64,000 nt of DNA. It comes from a virus. A program made the translations under genes and the position numbers. The stretch lies in IMG/VR virus record IMGVR_UViG_3300035180_000343, positions 62,001 to 126,000 of that record; one strand, given 5' to 3'. Below are positions 49,481-57,991 of this stretch, piece by piece (position 1 is the first letter of the stretch; each line of letters starts with the position of its first letter). The notes under the pieces were generated by a model. That model was given only the letters and a program-made list of their open reading frames with translations. It did no database searches and was not told the DNA's origin.

Positions 49481-49675
49481 CTATGCAGTTTGTGGATCCA
49501 TCGCGAACGGCACTTCTGTTCGCGGAACCTGAATTAGTATCGTCTTTGCAGTCGGAAGGTGCTCCGTCACGACACCTTTGATCTCTTCCATGCTACAATC
49601 CCCGATGTGGATGAGATGTTTAGTTCCGTCTGCTAAACGACACGCACATACATACTTTACTTCGTCGTTTCCCAT
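49481..49675 (-). CDS. Small hypothetical protein, 64 aa
   Basis: MGNDEVKYVCACRLADGTKH start. Overlaps the next upstream gene by 19 bases. Function unknown. Confidence 0.55.
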   Translation of the reverse strand: MGNDEVKYVCACRLADGTKHLIHIGDCSMEEIKGVVTEHLPTAKTILIQVPRTEVPFAMDPQTA

Positions 49676-50298
49676 TTTGATTTTTCCTCGAGGAAGTCGT
49701 CTTTCGAATATGTTCCAGTCATTTCAAGTGGAACACCTGTCTTAATGCTTTCTTTCAATTTCAAAGCAAATTCAGTGATTTCCTGTTCGTTACGAAGTTC
49801 AACTGGATAACAAAGGTCAATACCTTTTCCATAGTTAAGCCATTCTGTTTTAATTGAAGGATGAACTACGATATCAGACGTTGTCTTATATCTTTCATTC
49901 GCCTTCTTGAACTCATCATACCACAATTTACGTTGAGACCTAGAATCATTTTGAGAGATTTTATATCCAATGACCTTCTTACGACTCTTTCCCTGCTTCT
50001 TCCAAATTGGGGTATCTTTAGATAACCAGTCCGAAGCCAATCCAGAATTAGGATATAGATGTTGAACTTCATTATGTGCAAGGTCTTCACATTTATCCAA
50101 ATATCTCATTCGAGGATGAACCCACCAAACAACATGGTAGATTCCATTGATAAAAAACCCGAAGTCATCCCACCAAGAATAGTTCTTTTGTTCGTCATAA
50201 CAATGATAAATGACGACCCCGTCTTTGTTTGGGATACGATGCTTTGCTCCTTGGACATTCCATCTTGACCGAAGCAATTCCATATGTTTATTCTTCAA
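49657..50298 (-). CDS. Hypothetical protein with TTG start
   Basis: 213 residues. Start taken at TTG 50298, since GGAG is spaced 8 nt from it and 23 nt from the next ATG (50283). Trp-rich N-half (NYSWWDDFGFF, YHVVWWVHPRMRYLD) with a conserved-looking HNEVQHLYP, basic middle. Not recognised. Confidence 0.6.
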   Translation of the reverse strand: MKNKHMELLRSRWNVQGAKHRIPNKDGVVIYHCYDEQKNYSWWDDFGFFINGIYHVVWWVHPRMRYLDKCEDLAHNEVQHLYPNSGLASDWLSKDTPIWKKQGKSRKKVIGYKISQNDSRSQRKLWYDEFKKANERYKTTSDIVVHPSIKTEWLNYGKGIDLCYPVELRNEQEITEFALKLKESIKTGVPLEMTGTYSKDDFLEEKSKWETTK

Positions 50299-50300
50299 TT

Positions 50301-51062
50301 TTACATCTCCACTATCAAATCAGGTCTAAAAGAATTATACTCGCCGTAATATCCACGTGGATTACAAATGACCCGAGTTCCATTCTTAGCATAATCACAA
50401 GAAGAATGAGTGTGACCATGTACCCAAAGATCACACTTTCCAAGAAGATGCCCGAGATCGTTAGTGAAATATGGTCCTAAACTATTTCCAGAATAGCGAG
50501 GATCTATGCTTTCCAAAAATGGGACAAAGTGTGTCATGACGACAGTTTGTCCATCAAACTTTTTCTTCAATTGGCCTTCGATCCATTTAATGTTCCTCTG
50601 TCCCATTGCTCGGCATTCTTCAACTGTGAACCGACCATTTTCTCCTTTGATTTGGAAGAAATCGTTAATGTCCGCCCTCGCCTGTCGCATGTTGAACTCG
50701 ACTCGTTCTTCAGAGTGCATTTTCCATTCAAACGTAGTCCACAACGTACTTCCAATGAATCTAATTCCTTGTATTTCAACTGTCTTGTTGTTCAGCAAAA
50801 CGACCTGAGTATTCTTGAACTCTTTCTGAAAATGTTTGTTCAACTCATCGATTGTTTTGACACTATAGTATTCGTGGTTTCCAGGAACAAACAACACAGG
50901 AACTTCACGTGGAATATTCCGAATCAAATCCTTGACCTTGTTAGGAGTCTCCAGTCCACTATAAACGTCACCAACTAGGAGCAATATATCCTCATCCAAA
51001 TATTCTAATTCCAATGGATGATTCTCCAAGTGGAGATCCGACAAAATTCGAATAGCAGTCAT
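50301..51062 (-). CDS. Calcineurin-like metallophosphoesterase 2
   Basis: 253 residues. ILSDLHLE, LLLVGDVYSG, FVPGNHEYY, VMTHFVP and VHGHTH are all present. Ends 3 bp before the next gene and starts 4 bases inside RNA ligase 1. Possible end-healing phosphatase in RNA repair, in addition to PNK. Substrate not readable. Confidence 0.85.
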   Translation of the reverse strand: MTAIRILSDLHLENHPLELEYLDEDILLLVGDVYSGLETPNKVKDLIRNIPREVPVLFVPGNHEYYSVKTIDELNKHFQKEFKNTQVVLLNNKTVEIQGIRFIGSTLWTTFEWKMHSEERVEFNMRQARADINDFFQIKGENGRFTVEECRAMGQRNIKWIEGQLKKKFDGQTVVMTHFVPFLESIDPRYSGNSLGPYFTNDLGHLLGKCDLWVHGHTHSSCDYAKNGTRVICNPRGYYGEYNSFRPDLIVEM

Positions 51063-52165
51063 TGAGAATTCTTTTTAAAGTTCGAGTAAACATTACGAAG
51101 AGAATATTTATTTAGCATATACTTTTCAAAAAACTTCTTGAAATCTGGATCTTTTCCTTCGATTTCCTTTATGGCCAATCCAAAATACGGATGACAACGG
51201 TGGAGCAATGCAAACTCTTTTCTTTCTAACTGTTTCCCAATATTCGCCAATTCTTTCGTCGATTCGATAATTTGATCAAAATCTTTAGTCACTTGATGTT
51301 CAATATCCAAGATCGGATCGAGTGACAATCCCTCTTCAACGATAGTAGATTTCAAATCATCTAAAGTTTCGTCGAGAATCAATTTAACAACATCCCGACC
51401 ACGCAATTCAGTCCTAAGTCTGTGATGAAGAAGATACCATTCGGTCTTTATCTTAACGCGTTCTTGAGTGCTCTTATTGAAGAGAACGTAGCCCTCAAAG
51501 TTTATTTTAAGTTTGACATCGAGAAAGATCTCGTCTAGGGTCTTGTTCCATACTGGAATTGAATCAATCCCCAATTGTTTAGCATAAAATATTGGATCAT
51601 GATACCATCCATCGTTATTTTCTCGAACAGCCAGTAAAACTAAACGAGGTTCTTGTCCATAGTCCAATACAATTCTGCTATCGGGAGAAGTGAATTCAAA
51701 AATCGAAGTCAGGCTATCGTTTGCGATGGATTTGACTGCTTCGTAAAACCGACCGTTTGTTGTATTATTGTATTCATCTGCAAATTTTTGACAATTCACT
51801 GCGACGTCTGAGTAAAATGACTTCTTCGTTTTCCAGAACACTTTATCATTAACGACAACTGGAGAAACCATTGAGCCGTCACGTTTCTCCAGAACGATGA
51901 CGTCGTTCCAATTCCAGTTTCGAACAACACCGATCTGAGTTTCCGGCCGCTCTCCCATGTTAAAAAACTTCTCGAATGGCCGACAAACAACATTTCCAGT
52001 GGAGTCAAACGTGATGCCACGACATTCTTTTGCCAAAGGAATTTCCCAAAGATCATTAGTGGAAATCATATATGAGCAGATAGTCAATTGCTCACCATTA
52101 ACTTCCTCTTCTTTAAACTTAATCATGGGTTCATTTTGTAAACCCTTGAAATCACTGATATTCAT
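51059..52165 (-). CDS. rnlA: T4 RNA ligase 1-like
   Basis: 368 residues (T4 Rnl1 374). Motif I EKRDGSMVSP (lysine nucleophile near residue 93), motif III-like SIFEFTSPDSRIVLDY, motif IV NFEGYVLF, motif V VKIKTEWYL; helical C-terminus as in Rnl1. Seals tRNA breaks made by anticodon nucleases such as PrrC, together with the PNK at 54017-54952. Promoter copy 8 at 52197. Confidence 0.92.
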   Translation of the reverse strand: MNISDFKGLQNEPMIKFKEEEVNGEQLTICSYMISTNDLWEIPLAKECRGITFDSTGNVVCRPFEKFFNMGERPETQIGVVRNWNWNDVIVLEKRDGSMVSPVVVNDKVFWKTKKSFYSDVAVNCQKFADEYNNTTNGRFYEAVKSIANDSLTSIFEFTSPDSRIVLDYGQEPRLVLLAVRENNDGWYHDPIFYAKQLGIDSIPVWNKTLDEIFLDVKLKINFEGYVLFNKSTQERVKIKTEWYLLHHRLRTELRGRDVVKLILDETLDDLKSTIVEEGLSLDPILDIEHQVTKDFDQIIESTKELANIGKQLERKEFALLHRCHPYFGLAIKEIEGKDPDFKKFFEKYMLNKYSLRNVYSNFKKNSQ

Positions 52166-52196
52166 TATACATTCACTGTTTATACACTATGAACAA

Positions 52197-52225
52197 ATTA
52201 TAAAAGAAGTCAAGAACATTGTCAA
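52197..52225 (-). promoter_or_regulatory. Repeated early promoter, copy 8
   Basis: TTGACA, 17 bp, TATAAT on the minus strand. Confidence 0.85.
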
Positions 52226-52246
52226 GAACTTTTTCGAAGTTTTTAC

Positions 52247-52283
52247 AAAAAAATGTGGAGGACATTTTGACATATCCTCCACA
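52247..52283 (-). terminator. Intrinsic terminator, duplicate of 33486-33523
   Basis: TGTGGAGGATAT / ATGTCCTCCACA stem followed by TTTTTTT on the minus strand. Confidence 0.88.
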
Positions 52284-52306
52284 CATTTTCCTAATTGAAG
52301 CTTCGT

Positions 52307-52510
52307 TTAGATGTCATCTAACACTGCTTGAATTTTGGCTGGATCAATTGCTTGACCACGATCAAGCTGGTCTTTGACATATTCTACTGCGTCATAAAGG
52401 TTAACAACATCCTTGACAAGTTTTCCCAATCTTTCGCCATCTACGTAATTCGCGACAACTATTTCCATGGGTCCTTTTCCGTCACAAATATCTATCTCGA
52501 ACATTTGCAT
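52307..52510 (-). CDS. Small hypothetical, paralogue family A copy 2
   Basis: 67 residues, MQMFEIDICDGKG start and GQAIDPAKIQAVLDDI end, close to 32541-32744. Monocistronic between promoter copy 9 and a terminator. Confidence 0.65.
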   Translation of the reverse strand: MQMFEIDICDGKGPMEIVVANYVDGERLGKLVKDVVNLYDAVEYVKDQLDRGQAIDPAKIQAVLDDI

Positions 52511-52546
52511 TTTATTTCTCCTTCACTGTTTAACCACTATGGACAA

Positions 52547-52575
52547 ATTATATAAGAAGTTCGAAAGATTGTCAA
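52547..52575 (-). promoter_or_regulatory. Repeated early promoter, copy 9
   Basis: TTGACA, 17 bp, TATAAT on the minus strand. Confidence 0.85.
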
Positions 52576-52582
52576 GAACTTT

Positions 52583-53341
52583 TTAGGTTGACGATTCCGA
52601 TTCTACATCGTCACAAACGGCTTGGAATGGAATAACGACGGGTTTAAAACTACCGACCCCATTTTCGTATAAAAGAATATGGCTATCTTGTGGCGCATAT
52701 AGTTTAAAAATGTCGGGATGAATAATGTGCTTTGGCGATTCGGTTACTTTGTCGCGGAATTCTTCTGGTACTTTATGAGTTCCTTTGCGTTCAAAAATCA
52801 ACAAATTTTGACGATACCAAGATTCAACTTTTATATTTTCCCAAAATTCTTCACGGATGTCATAACAGACAAATCCTTTGGCAGCAAACAAATCGCTCCA
52901 ATATTTGGGTGGTTGTTCGTTGACATGGAACACTCCGCCTTGCCCTGGAACTGCGGCGGAGAAAATAACCATGTCACAATGTCGAGCAATGTTATCAACG
53001 AGTCCTTTTGCGGATTCTGGAGGCAGATGCTCGGCAACTTCAACGCAAACACCAATGTCAAACTTCCTTCCAAGATCAATTTCGTCGGAAGCTAAGTCTC
53101 CATAGAACACGGGGACATCAATCGGTTCAATGCTGTCGAATTCCGTTTCAACGCCTTGGACAACATCAGCACCCATATCCCTAGCAACTTTTAGCCATTC
53201 TCCCGTTCCACATCCAAAATCAACAACCGAATAGTTCGGCTTCATAAACCGTCGCAGCAATTCTTCGGCAGAAGATCGTTTGAAGTAAGAAGAATACTTC
53301 ATTGCTCGATGCAAAATTCCATAAAGATCGTTTTTTGTCAT
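52583..53341 (-). CDS. SAM-dependent methyltransferase
   Basis: 252 residues, class I fold: VVDFGCGTGEWLKVA (motif I), VETEFDS, and DIGVCVEVAEHLPP (motif IV region). Resembles Methyltransf_23-type small-molecule or sugar methylases rather than DNA methylases (no DPPY/NPPY or PC motif). Acceptor unknown. It runs upstream into 53343-53906 with a 1-bp gap. Confidence 0.75.
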   Translation of the reverse strand: MTKNDLYGILHRAMKYSSYFKRSSAEELLRRFMKPNYSVVDFGCGTGEWLKVARDMGADVVQGVETEFDSIEPIDVPVFYGDLASDEIDLGRKFDIGVCVEVAEHLPPESAKGLVDNIARHCDMVIFSAAVPGQGGVFHVNEQPPKYWSDLFAAKGFVCYDIREEFWENIKVESWYRQNLLIFERKGTHKVPEEFRDKVTESPKHIIHPDIFKLYAPQDSHILLYENGVGSFKPVVIPFQAVCDDVESESST

Positions 53342-53342
53342 T

Positions 53343-53906
53343 TTACTTCCCCTTTCGGCTTTCTTTAATTTGTTTCAGTGCTGCTGCTCCGTTGTCTGGA
53401 AAGACCCGCTTGAGTTCTTTTCGGATGAACTCAACAAGTGCCAAACCAGAGTTAGTGAATTCGTCGAGAGAAAACAAATAATATTCTTCTTGGTTCATTC
53501 GCTCTCTGGTAATTTCTTTAGCAATTTCTTTGCTAAAATTTTCACCATTGCAAACAGAAATAGCAACTCTCAAATCGCGAGTGTCATAATCCATTACAAT
53601 GTAGAAGCATGTTCCCTTGGTGCTGTCGGCATATCCAGTTTTTTTGTCTATTGGTCGAACGTATCGATAGAACTCCGCTACGCCTGGTTTAGAAGACGAC
53701 GCAGGTTTAACATCTTTGAACATCGGATGTCGACGTTTGTTTGCTTCGTTCTTTCGACGCATCCGAAGAGTCCTCAAAACAGAACGAAGCGCATTCTTGG
53801 CATAGTTTTCAGTCATTTCGCCAACAGGAATTTCTTGACCGCCAGCAGTGACCCACAGTTCATCGAGTTCGTTACGTTCGGGTGGATATTTAATTTGATT
53901 ACACAT
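53343..53906 (-). CDS. Hypothetical phage protein
   Basis: 187 residues. DELWVTAGGQEIPVGEMTEN and YAKNALRSVLR are a pattern I associate with short phage early proteins. Basic middle, helical end. Function unknown. Confidence 0.6.
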   Translation of the reverse strand: MCNQIKYPPERNELDELWVTAGGQEIPVGEMTENYAKNALRSVLRTLRMRRKNEANKRRHPMFKDVKPASSSKPGVAEFYRYVRPIDKKTGYADSTKGTCFYIVMDYDTRDLRVAISVCNGENFSKEIAKEITRERMNQEEYYLFSLDEFTNSGLALVEFIRKELKRVFPDNGAAALKQIKESRKGK

Positions 53907-53918
53907 TTTTAGACTCCT

Positions 53919-53996
53919 TCAAAATTTTTTGCATATTGGAATTTGTATTCGGATTTCGGCTTGCTTTAATAGCCGATCAATTAAATCTTGATACAT
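53919..53996 (-). CDS. 25-aa gene fragment
   Basis: MYQDLIDRLLKQAEIRIQIP, then 5 residues and stop. The start resembles phage proteins opening with LLKRAEIRKQIPTRKS; here truncated. Likely a decayed gene. Confidence 0.3.
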   Translation of the reverse strand: MYQDLIDRLLKQAEIRIQIPICKKF

Positions 53997-54016
53997 TGTT
54001 TACTTTTCTAAAACAA

Positions 54017-54952
54017 TTAGAACTCGATGTAGGGATTTCCAACTTGCATCACTTTAAATCCAAGGTTTCTCCACATACGACATACACTTGGCCTGTCATC
54101 AATAACGCCAATAACATTATAGAATGGAGCAACGTGTTTCCAAAACAATTCTTCCTTAACTACGACGTCTTTTCGCATGTCATTTTTTGATCTCATATAC
54201 AGCGCAGAATAAGGAATCTTGTTAGTTTTAATCCATTCTTCTGTTTCTGGCCTACACACTTCATCCCTGCCAGACATCAAAACAATATCAACCCGACCAG
54301 CCAATCCCACAATAATCTCTCGAACAAGGCTGTCTACATCGTCCAGACCAACTTTTGACCATTCAAACGGTTTACGTTTACCATTCATATGTGCAAGCGT
54401 TCCGTCGATGTCACACAAAACAGCAGTAGGAAGGTTAGAGTTTGGGTAATATTGGGATGTAACCCCAATCGACTTCATCATCTCATGCCACTGTTCCATC
54501 TGCTTGGCGATAACACTATGTCCAACACCATTCTTTCGGGCAGCATCTCTAGCCCAGGCTTCTTCAATAGTGATTGGGAAATACTTTACTTCAATGTCTT
54601 TTGGGTCGACACCATAATCCCAAATCATCTTCGATTTGTGTGCGTTCAACCGTTTGACATTAAGATTGGTGTCGGCGACAATAAACCCGTCCATCTGACT
54701 ATATGAAACCAACCAAGAAATATATTTTTCAACTCCCTCGGTGATCTCGGATTCCCATTGCCAATTCCACTTTGACCAAACAAGTTCTCGACACTCACCG
54801 TTTGTTTTCTCAACGAGAAGATTTTTACGAAAATCATCTCTCGAAACAATGGCCCAATGTTCTCCGATTTTCGACTTTTCGGCCACAAACTGATTGGCCC
54901 AAGTCGTCTTGCCACTGGCACTAATGCCGACCGTGTAAATAACTTTCATCAC
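54017..54952 (-). CDS. pseT: Polynucleotide 5'-kinase/3'-phosphatase
   Basis: 311 residues (T4 301). N-terminal kinase P-loop VGISASGKTTWA and SRDDFRKNL; C-terminal HAD phosphatase with CDIDGTLAH (DxDGT), LMSGRDE and VIDDRP. Heals 2',3'-cyclic phosphate and 5'-OH ends so that RNA ligase 1 can seal broken tRNA. Confidence 0.95.
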   Translation of the reverse strand: MMKVIYTVGISASGKTTWANQFVAEKSKIGEHWAIVSRDDFRKNLLVEKTNGECRELVWSKWNWQWESEITEGVEKYISWLVSYSQMDGFIVADTNLNVKRLNAHKSKMIWDYGVDPKDIEVKYFPITIEEAWARDAARKNGVGHSVIAKQMEQWHEMMKSIGVTSQYYPNSNLPTAVLCDIDGTLAHMNGKRKPFEWSKVGLDDVDSLVREIIVGLAGRVDIVLMSGRDEVCRPETEEWIKTNKIPYSALYMRSKNDMRKDVVVKEELFWKHVAPFYNVIGVIDDRPSVCRMWRNLGFKVMQVGNPYIEF

Positions 54953-54987
54953 TTATACCTCTAAAATGTGTCGTTTCCAATTCTTTC

Positions 54988-55206
54988 TTAAGCAAGATAG
55001 TCAAGCTGTCCAATGCTTCTAAAGATGCGTCGAACAACCTGATGACGACGCTTTATGCTTTTAGGAAGAACTGAAGAAAAAAATGGCAAGTTGCATTCGC
55101 TTACGGTAACCTCTTCACCACTTTCCAGTTCTCGGACAAAGTATATCGTTGCCCCAGTATCGTCTGTTATGAACTTTATAAATGGGTTTTGCTGATATTC
55201 GTACAT
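54988..55206 (-). CDS. Small hypothetical, paralogue family B copy 2
   Basis: 72 residues, MYEYQQNPFIKF start, NLPFFSSVLPKSIKRR; paralogue of 32756-32968. Function unknown. Confidence 0.65.
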   Translation of the reverse strand: MYEYQQNPFIKFITDDTGATIYFVRELESGEEVTVSECNLPFFSSVLPKSIKRRHQVVRRIFRSIGQLDYLA

Positions 55207-55231
55207 TTTATTTTTCCTTCACCTCTGTTTT

Positions 55232-55315
55232 TGGTGCATGAGGAGAGACTCGAACTCTCAATCCTTGCGGCGGCAGATTTTAAGTCTGCTGTGTATTCCA
55301 TTCCACCACTCATGC
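55232..55315 (-). tRNA. tRNA-Leu (TAA)
   Basis: 84-nt type II tRNA, GCATGAG / CTCATGC acceptor, GCAGA-CTTAAAA-TCTGC anticodon arm, long variable arm, T-arm GAGAG-TTCGAGT-CTCTC, encoded CCA. Confidence 0.92.
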
Positions 55316-55330
55316 TATTGTTCAATGTTT

Positions 55331-55831
55331 TTAGAATTCTTTAATCGTGTTTGTATACGAAAGGTATTCACCTTTCATGGTATATTTCGCAACACCGGAA
55401 CTCATTTTTTCATGTTGCTGCTTTGTCAAATAACAAAATTTGCCTGTCGGTGTTACATAAACCCAGCGTTTAACTGTTTTCCTACGAACTTCGGAACCGC
55501 TCAATTTCATGTTGTGACGCGTCGAATGGTCAACTCCCAATCCCTTCATTAAGGAACGAAATTCGGGGCCGTGAAACTGTTTTGCGTGTGGAATATATTT
55601 AGAAACATAATGGTGGCACACTTCGTGAGCAACAGTCCTCACCAACACTTGTCCTGGGAATTCTTTAAGGTAATCGATACTGATTACAATTTTACCGGCA
55701 TTTAATTTTGCAACACCGGCAACGCCCTTTTTTAGTTTGTCGATGCTGATATCCAATGGAAATTTAGGATATCCCATTTTTTGGAGTTTGTCTTGAACTT
55801 CGGCCATACGAGCTCTAACTATTTCAATCAT
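55331..55831 (-). CDS. SprT-like zinc metalloprotease
   Basis: 166 residues from MIEIVRARMAEVQ (AAGGAG upstream). VAHEVCHHYVSKY...H gives HExxH and a third His (AKQFHGPEFRSLM). A C-terminal beta segment resembles the SprT zinc ribbon but lacks most Cys. Spartan/SprT proteases clear protein-DNA crosslinks; role here unknown. Promoter copy 10 at 55872. Confidence 0.8.
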   Translation of the reverse strand: MIEIVRARMAEVQDKLQKMGYPKFPLDISIDKLKKGVAGVAKLNAGKIVISIDYLKEFPGQVLVRTVAHEVCHHYVSKYIPHAKQFHGPEFRSLMKGLGVDHSTRHNMKLSGSEVRRKTVKRWVYVTPTGKFCYLTKQQHEKMSSGVAKYTMKGEYLSYTNTIKEF

Positions 55832-55871
55832 GTTCTTCTCCTTCGTCACTGTTCAACTACACTATGAACAA

Positions 55872-55900
55872 ATTATATAAGAAGTCCAAAAGATTGTCAA
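55872..55900 (-). promoter_or_regulatory. Repeated early promoter, copy 10
   Basis: TTGACA, 17 bp, TATAAT on the minus strand. Confidence 0.85.
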
Positions 55901-55926
55901 GAACTTTTTGAAAGATTCTGCAACTT

Positions 55927-55962
55927 GTGTGATTGGATTGTCGGTTTCAAATCCAATCACAC
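55927..55962 (-). other. Stem-loop after the DUF932 gene
   Basis: 12-bp stem GTGTGATTGGAT / ATCCAATCACAC; no U-run. Probable weak terminator. Confidence 0.5.
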
Positions 55963-55971
55963 ACCGTTGAA

Positions 55972-56928
55972 TTAAGCCAGCAGAGCTGCCATTGCTTCGT
56001 TCTTGATTTTGTCGGAACCGCCGAAAGAAGCATCCCAAAACTGTTGAGATTCATTCCGCTTTCCAGAGCCATGAGTATACATATTCGTAATTGCGTTCAA
56101 TGCACCCCACGCAGTTCCCTTTGCAATATCGGCCCCAGCACCAGTACGGTAAAGGTCGAGAAGTTGATTCACTTTCCGAATATCGCCCCAAGACTGTTCT
56201 TCTTTCTTAGGATCAAAAAACAGTTTTTGGTAGAACTCTTGAACAGCGTTTTCTGTCATCTTTGTCGACGCCAGAGTTTCAACATTCTGTTTGAATTTGT
56301 CCCACGCATCGTCAATCAAACCAAGATCTAGTTTAACTGAGTTCGCGTCAAAATCCGAACGATGAGTCTTCTTTACAAGGTTCTTTGACGATTCATTGAG
56401 AGCAATCGACAGCGTGTTGTTACAAACTACACGCTCAGAAACAAACTTAGCAGTAGTTGAAAGGGTACCGTCGACACTTGTTACCAACAGAAGGTTTCCT
56501 TTGACTTCATCTTCACCTGCAAGTTTGAAGTCTTTTCCAGTCTCAGCAAGAGCCCAGAAACGCTTTCCGCCGAACAAAACTCCAGCAGTCGACAAAGCCA
56601 TTCCATGGGTTGTGGTCAGATCACGGAAAAATTCCAACACTTCCCCAGGTTGAACAACCCGATAGTCATTCGATACGATGCTTAACGCTGTATTGGTATC
56701 AGAACGAAAAAGTGCTTTCCTATCTGGGAAAATATGTTCGCCAGCAGCCGACTGATATTTCACCATGGATTCGAATACTTCCCAATCCATCCCAGCCTGC
56801 GTCTTCCAGACTTCAATTGGTGCACCAACTTCGAGCTCTTCGCCCAAACCGTGCCAAATTTTTGAACGCTGACCAGTAAAGGCCATTTCAACTTTTCCGT
56901 TTTCGCGAATTGACAATTCATGTGCCAT
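55972..56928 (-). CDS. DUF932 phage/plasmid-like protein
   Basis: 318 residues. WHGLGEELEVGAPIEVWKTQ, ALFRSDTNTALSIVSNDY, VQPGEVLEFF, FVSERVVCNNTLSIAL and TAWGALNAITNMYTH match the DUF932/TIGR03299 family seen on phages and plasmids. Biochemical role not established to my knowledge. Strongly expressed early gene by its promoter (copy 11). Confidence 0.85.
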   Translation of the reverse strand: MAHELSIRENGKVEMAFTGQRSKIWHGLGEELEVGAPIEVWKTQAGMDWEVFESMVKYQSAAGEHIFPDRKALFRSDTNTALSIVSNDYRVVQPGEVLEFFRDLTTTHGMALSTAGVLFGGKRFWALAETGKDFKLAGEDEVKGNLLLVTSVDGTLSTTAKFVSERVVCNNTLSIALNESSKNLVKKTHRSDFDANSVKLDLGLIDDAWDKFKQNVETLASTKMTENAVQEFYQKLFFDPKKEEQSWGDIRKVNQLLDLYRTGAGADIAKGTAWGALNAITNMYTHGSGKRNESQQFWDASFGGSDKIKNEAMAALLA

Positions 56929-56962
56929 TTTTATTCCCCTTCATCACTGTTAATAAAAACAA

Positions 56963-56991
56963 ATTATATAAGAAGATAGAAAGAATGTTAA
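56963..56991 (-). promoter_or_regulatory. Repeated early promoter, copy 11
   Basis: TTAACA (variant -35), 17 bp, TATAAT on the minus strand. Confidence 0.75.
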
Positions 56992-57060
56992 GAACTTTTT
57001 CGAAAGATTTTGTTCTTTAGAATTCGTTCTTTAGGCGTAGCAGTTAACCAATTCTGCTTT

Positions 57061-57387
57061 TTAGCCTCGCAGTCCGATCAAGTAGTTAAGCATCGCCTGA
57101 GCATTTTCGAGAGTTTCGCCACCATTTTTCCAATCTGACCAACGCTCGTATGGCGACCCATCACAATAATCCTTCCCAGTGTTTCTTTTGATCGGACATG
57201 ATTTAGAGCAACCGTTCGACATTCGTTTGCCGGTATTGATGGGGTGGTAAAGCTGACAAAGTGGACAATCATCACTTCCGTTCTCAATGGGATGGTTATT
57301 TCCGAACTTCATTTCCTCGACGATTCTCGTCCACTTCACGATCGAGCCTTCAATTGCTTCGAGTTCTTCGAGTCCCGTTTCAATCAT
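57061..57387 (-). CDS. Cys-rich hypothetical protein
   Basis: 108 residues from MIETGLEELEAIEGSIVKW (AAGGAG upstream). DDCPLCQLYHP, NGCSKSCPI and KDYCDGSPYERW give a likely zinc site. Function unknown; the pattern is shared with small phage proteins. Confidence 0.6.
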   Translation of the reverse strand: MIETGLEELEAIEGSIVKWTRIVEEMKFGNNHPIENGSDDCPLCQLYHPINTGKRMSNGCSKSCPIKRNTGKDYCDGSPYERWSDWKNGGETLENAQAMLNYLIGLRG

Positions 57388-57427
57388 ATTCTTCTCCTTC
57401 TTCACCATTCAACTACACTGTAAACAA

Positions 57428-57456
57428 ATTATAAAAGAAAACTGAAACATTGTCAA
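57428..57456 (-). promoter_or_regulatory. Repeated early promoter, copy 12
   Basis: TTGACA, 17 bp, TATAAT on the minus strand. Confidence 0.85.
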
Positions 57457-57486
57457 GAACTTTTCGAAAGATTTTGTTCTTTAGAA

Positions 57487-57636
57487 TTCGTTCTTTAAAT
57501 GTTTCAGTTAACTGCCACGCCCTAAAGGACGTAGCTTGCCCACTCCCATGACCAACCAGCATTGTACTGGATCTCTCGATTTTAACGATCATTTTCTGTA
57601 GGGCCATTGGGATTTCTAGTCCCAAGTCGCCTATTG
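57487..57636 (-). ncRNA. Candidate solo omega-RNA 2
   Basis: Same scaffold as solo omega-RNA 1 with the stems kept; guide would be 57506 downward (tgaaacatttaaagaacg). Transcription is inference. Confidence 0.4.
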
Positions 57637-57700
57637 CATGCGACTATACTATTTTTAGTTACTTTGACAAAATCATTTCACTAAATAATATATACATGCA
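57507..57700 (-). mobile_element. Internally deleted tnpB element 5, left end lost
   Basis: About 190 bp in minus orientation: TTGTCA..TATAGT segment, last ~125 bp of tnpB, and right end GTGGCAGTTAAC. Same deletion junction as element 4. The left-end CAG..GCC and hairpin are missing. Confidence 0.75.
57643..57670 (-). promoter_or_regulatory. Promoter candidate inside element 5
   Basis: TTGTCA, 16 bp, TATAGT on the minus strand, as in element 4. Confidence 0.5.
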
Positions 57701-57708
57701 ATCAACTT

Positions 57709-57951
57709 CTAGTCCGGAATTTTACTAAACCAATTCTTAACAGCAGCCTCAACTGCTTTTACTGCTTCATCTTCAGTATCAAAGTCGCCAATATGTCTTT
57801 GAATTCCAGGTAATTCACAAATAGCAGTAAATTTTGACTTGCCAGCCTTGGAGATACCACTGTCGAAGTGAACCCCTCCGACATTCCATGGACCGAGGAA
57901 CATTGCATCGCTGCTATCTGTTTTCTTTTCAGTTTCTTTTTTTACTCTCAT
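57709..57951 (-). CDS. Small hypothetical, tandem paralogue 1
   Basis: 80 residues, FLGPWNVGGVHFDSG core and DFDTEDEAVKAVEAAVKNWF end. Tandem duplicate of 57992-58213. Charged N-terminal tail. Function unknown. Confidence 0.6.
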   Translation of the reverse strand: MRVKKETEKKTDSSDAMFLGPWNVGGVHFDSGISKAGKSKFTAICELPGIQRHIGDFDTEDEAVKAVEAAVKNWFSKIPD

Positions 57952-57991
57952 TCTGTCCTTCCTTTTCTTTACGTTTAACTATTATGGGAAA

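Noticed and set aside
53919-53996. A functional 25-aa protein
   Set aside because: Weak ribosome site and truncated family resemblance; listed only as a likely fragment.
57413-57625. A 70-aa protein on the minus strand
   Set aside because: It is the last codons of tnpB plus right end read through flanking sequence; no start or ribosome site of its own.
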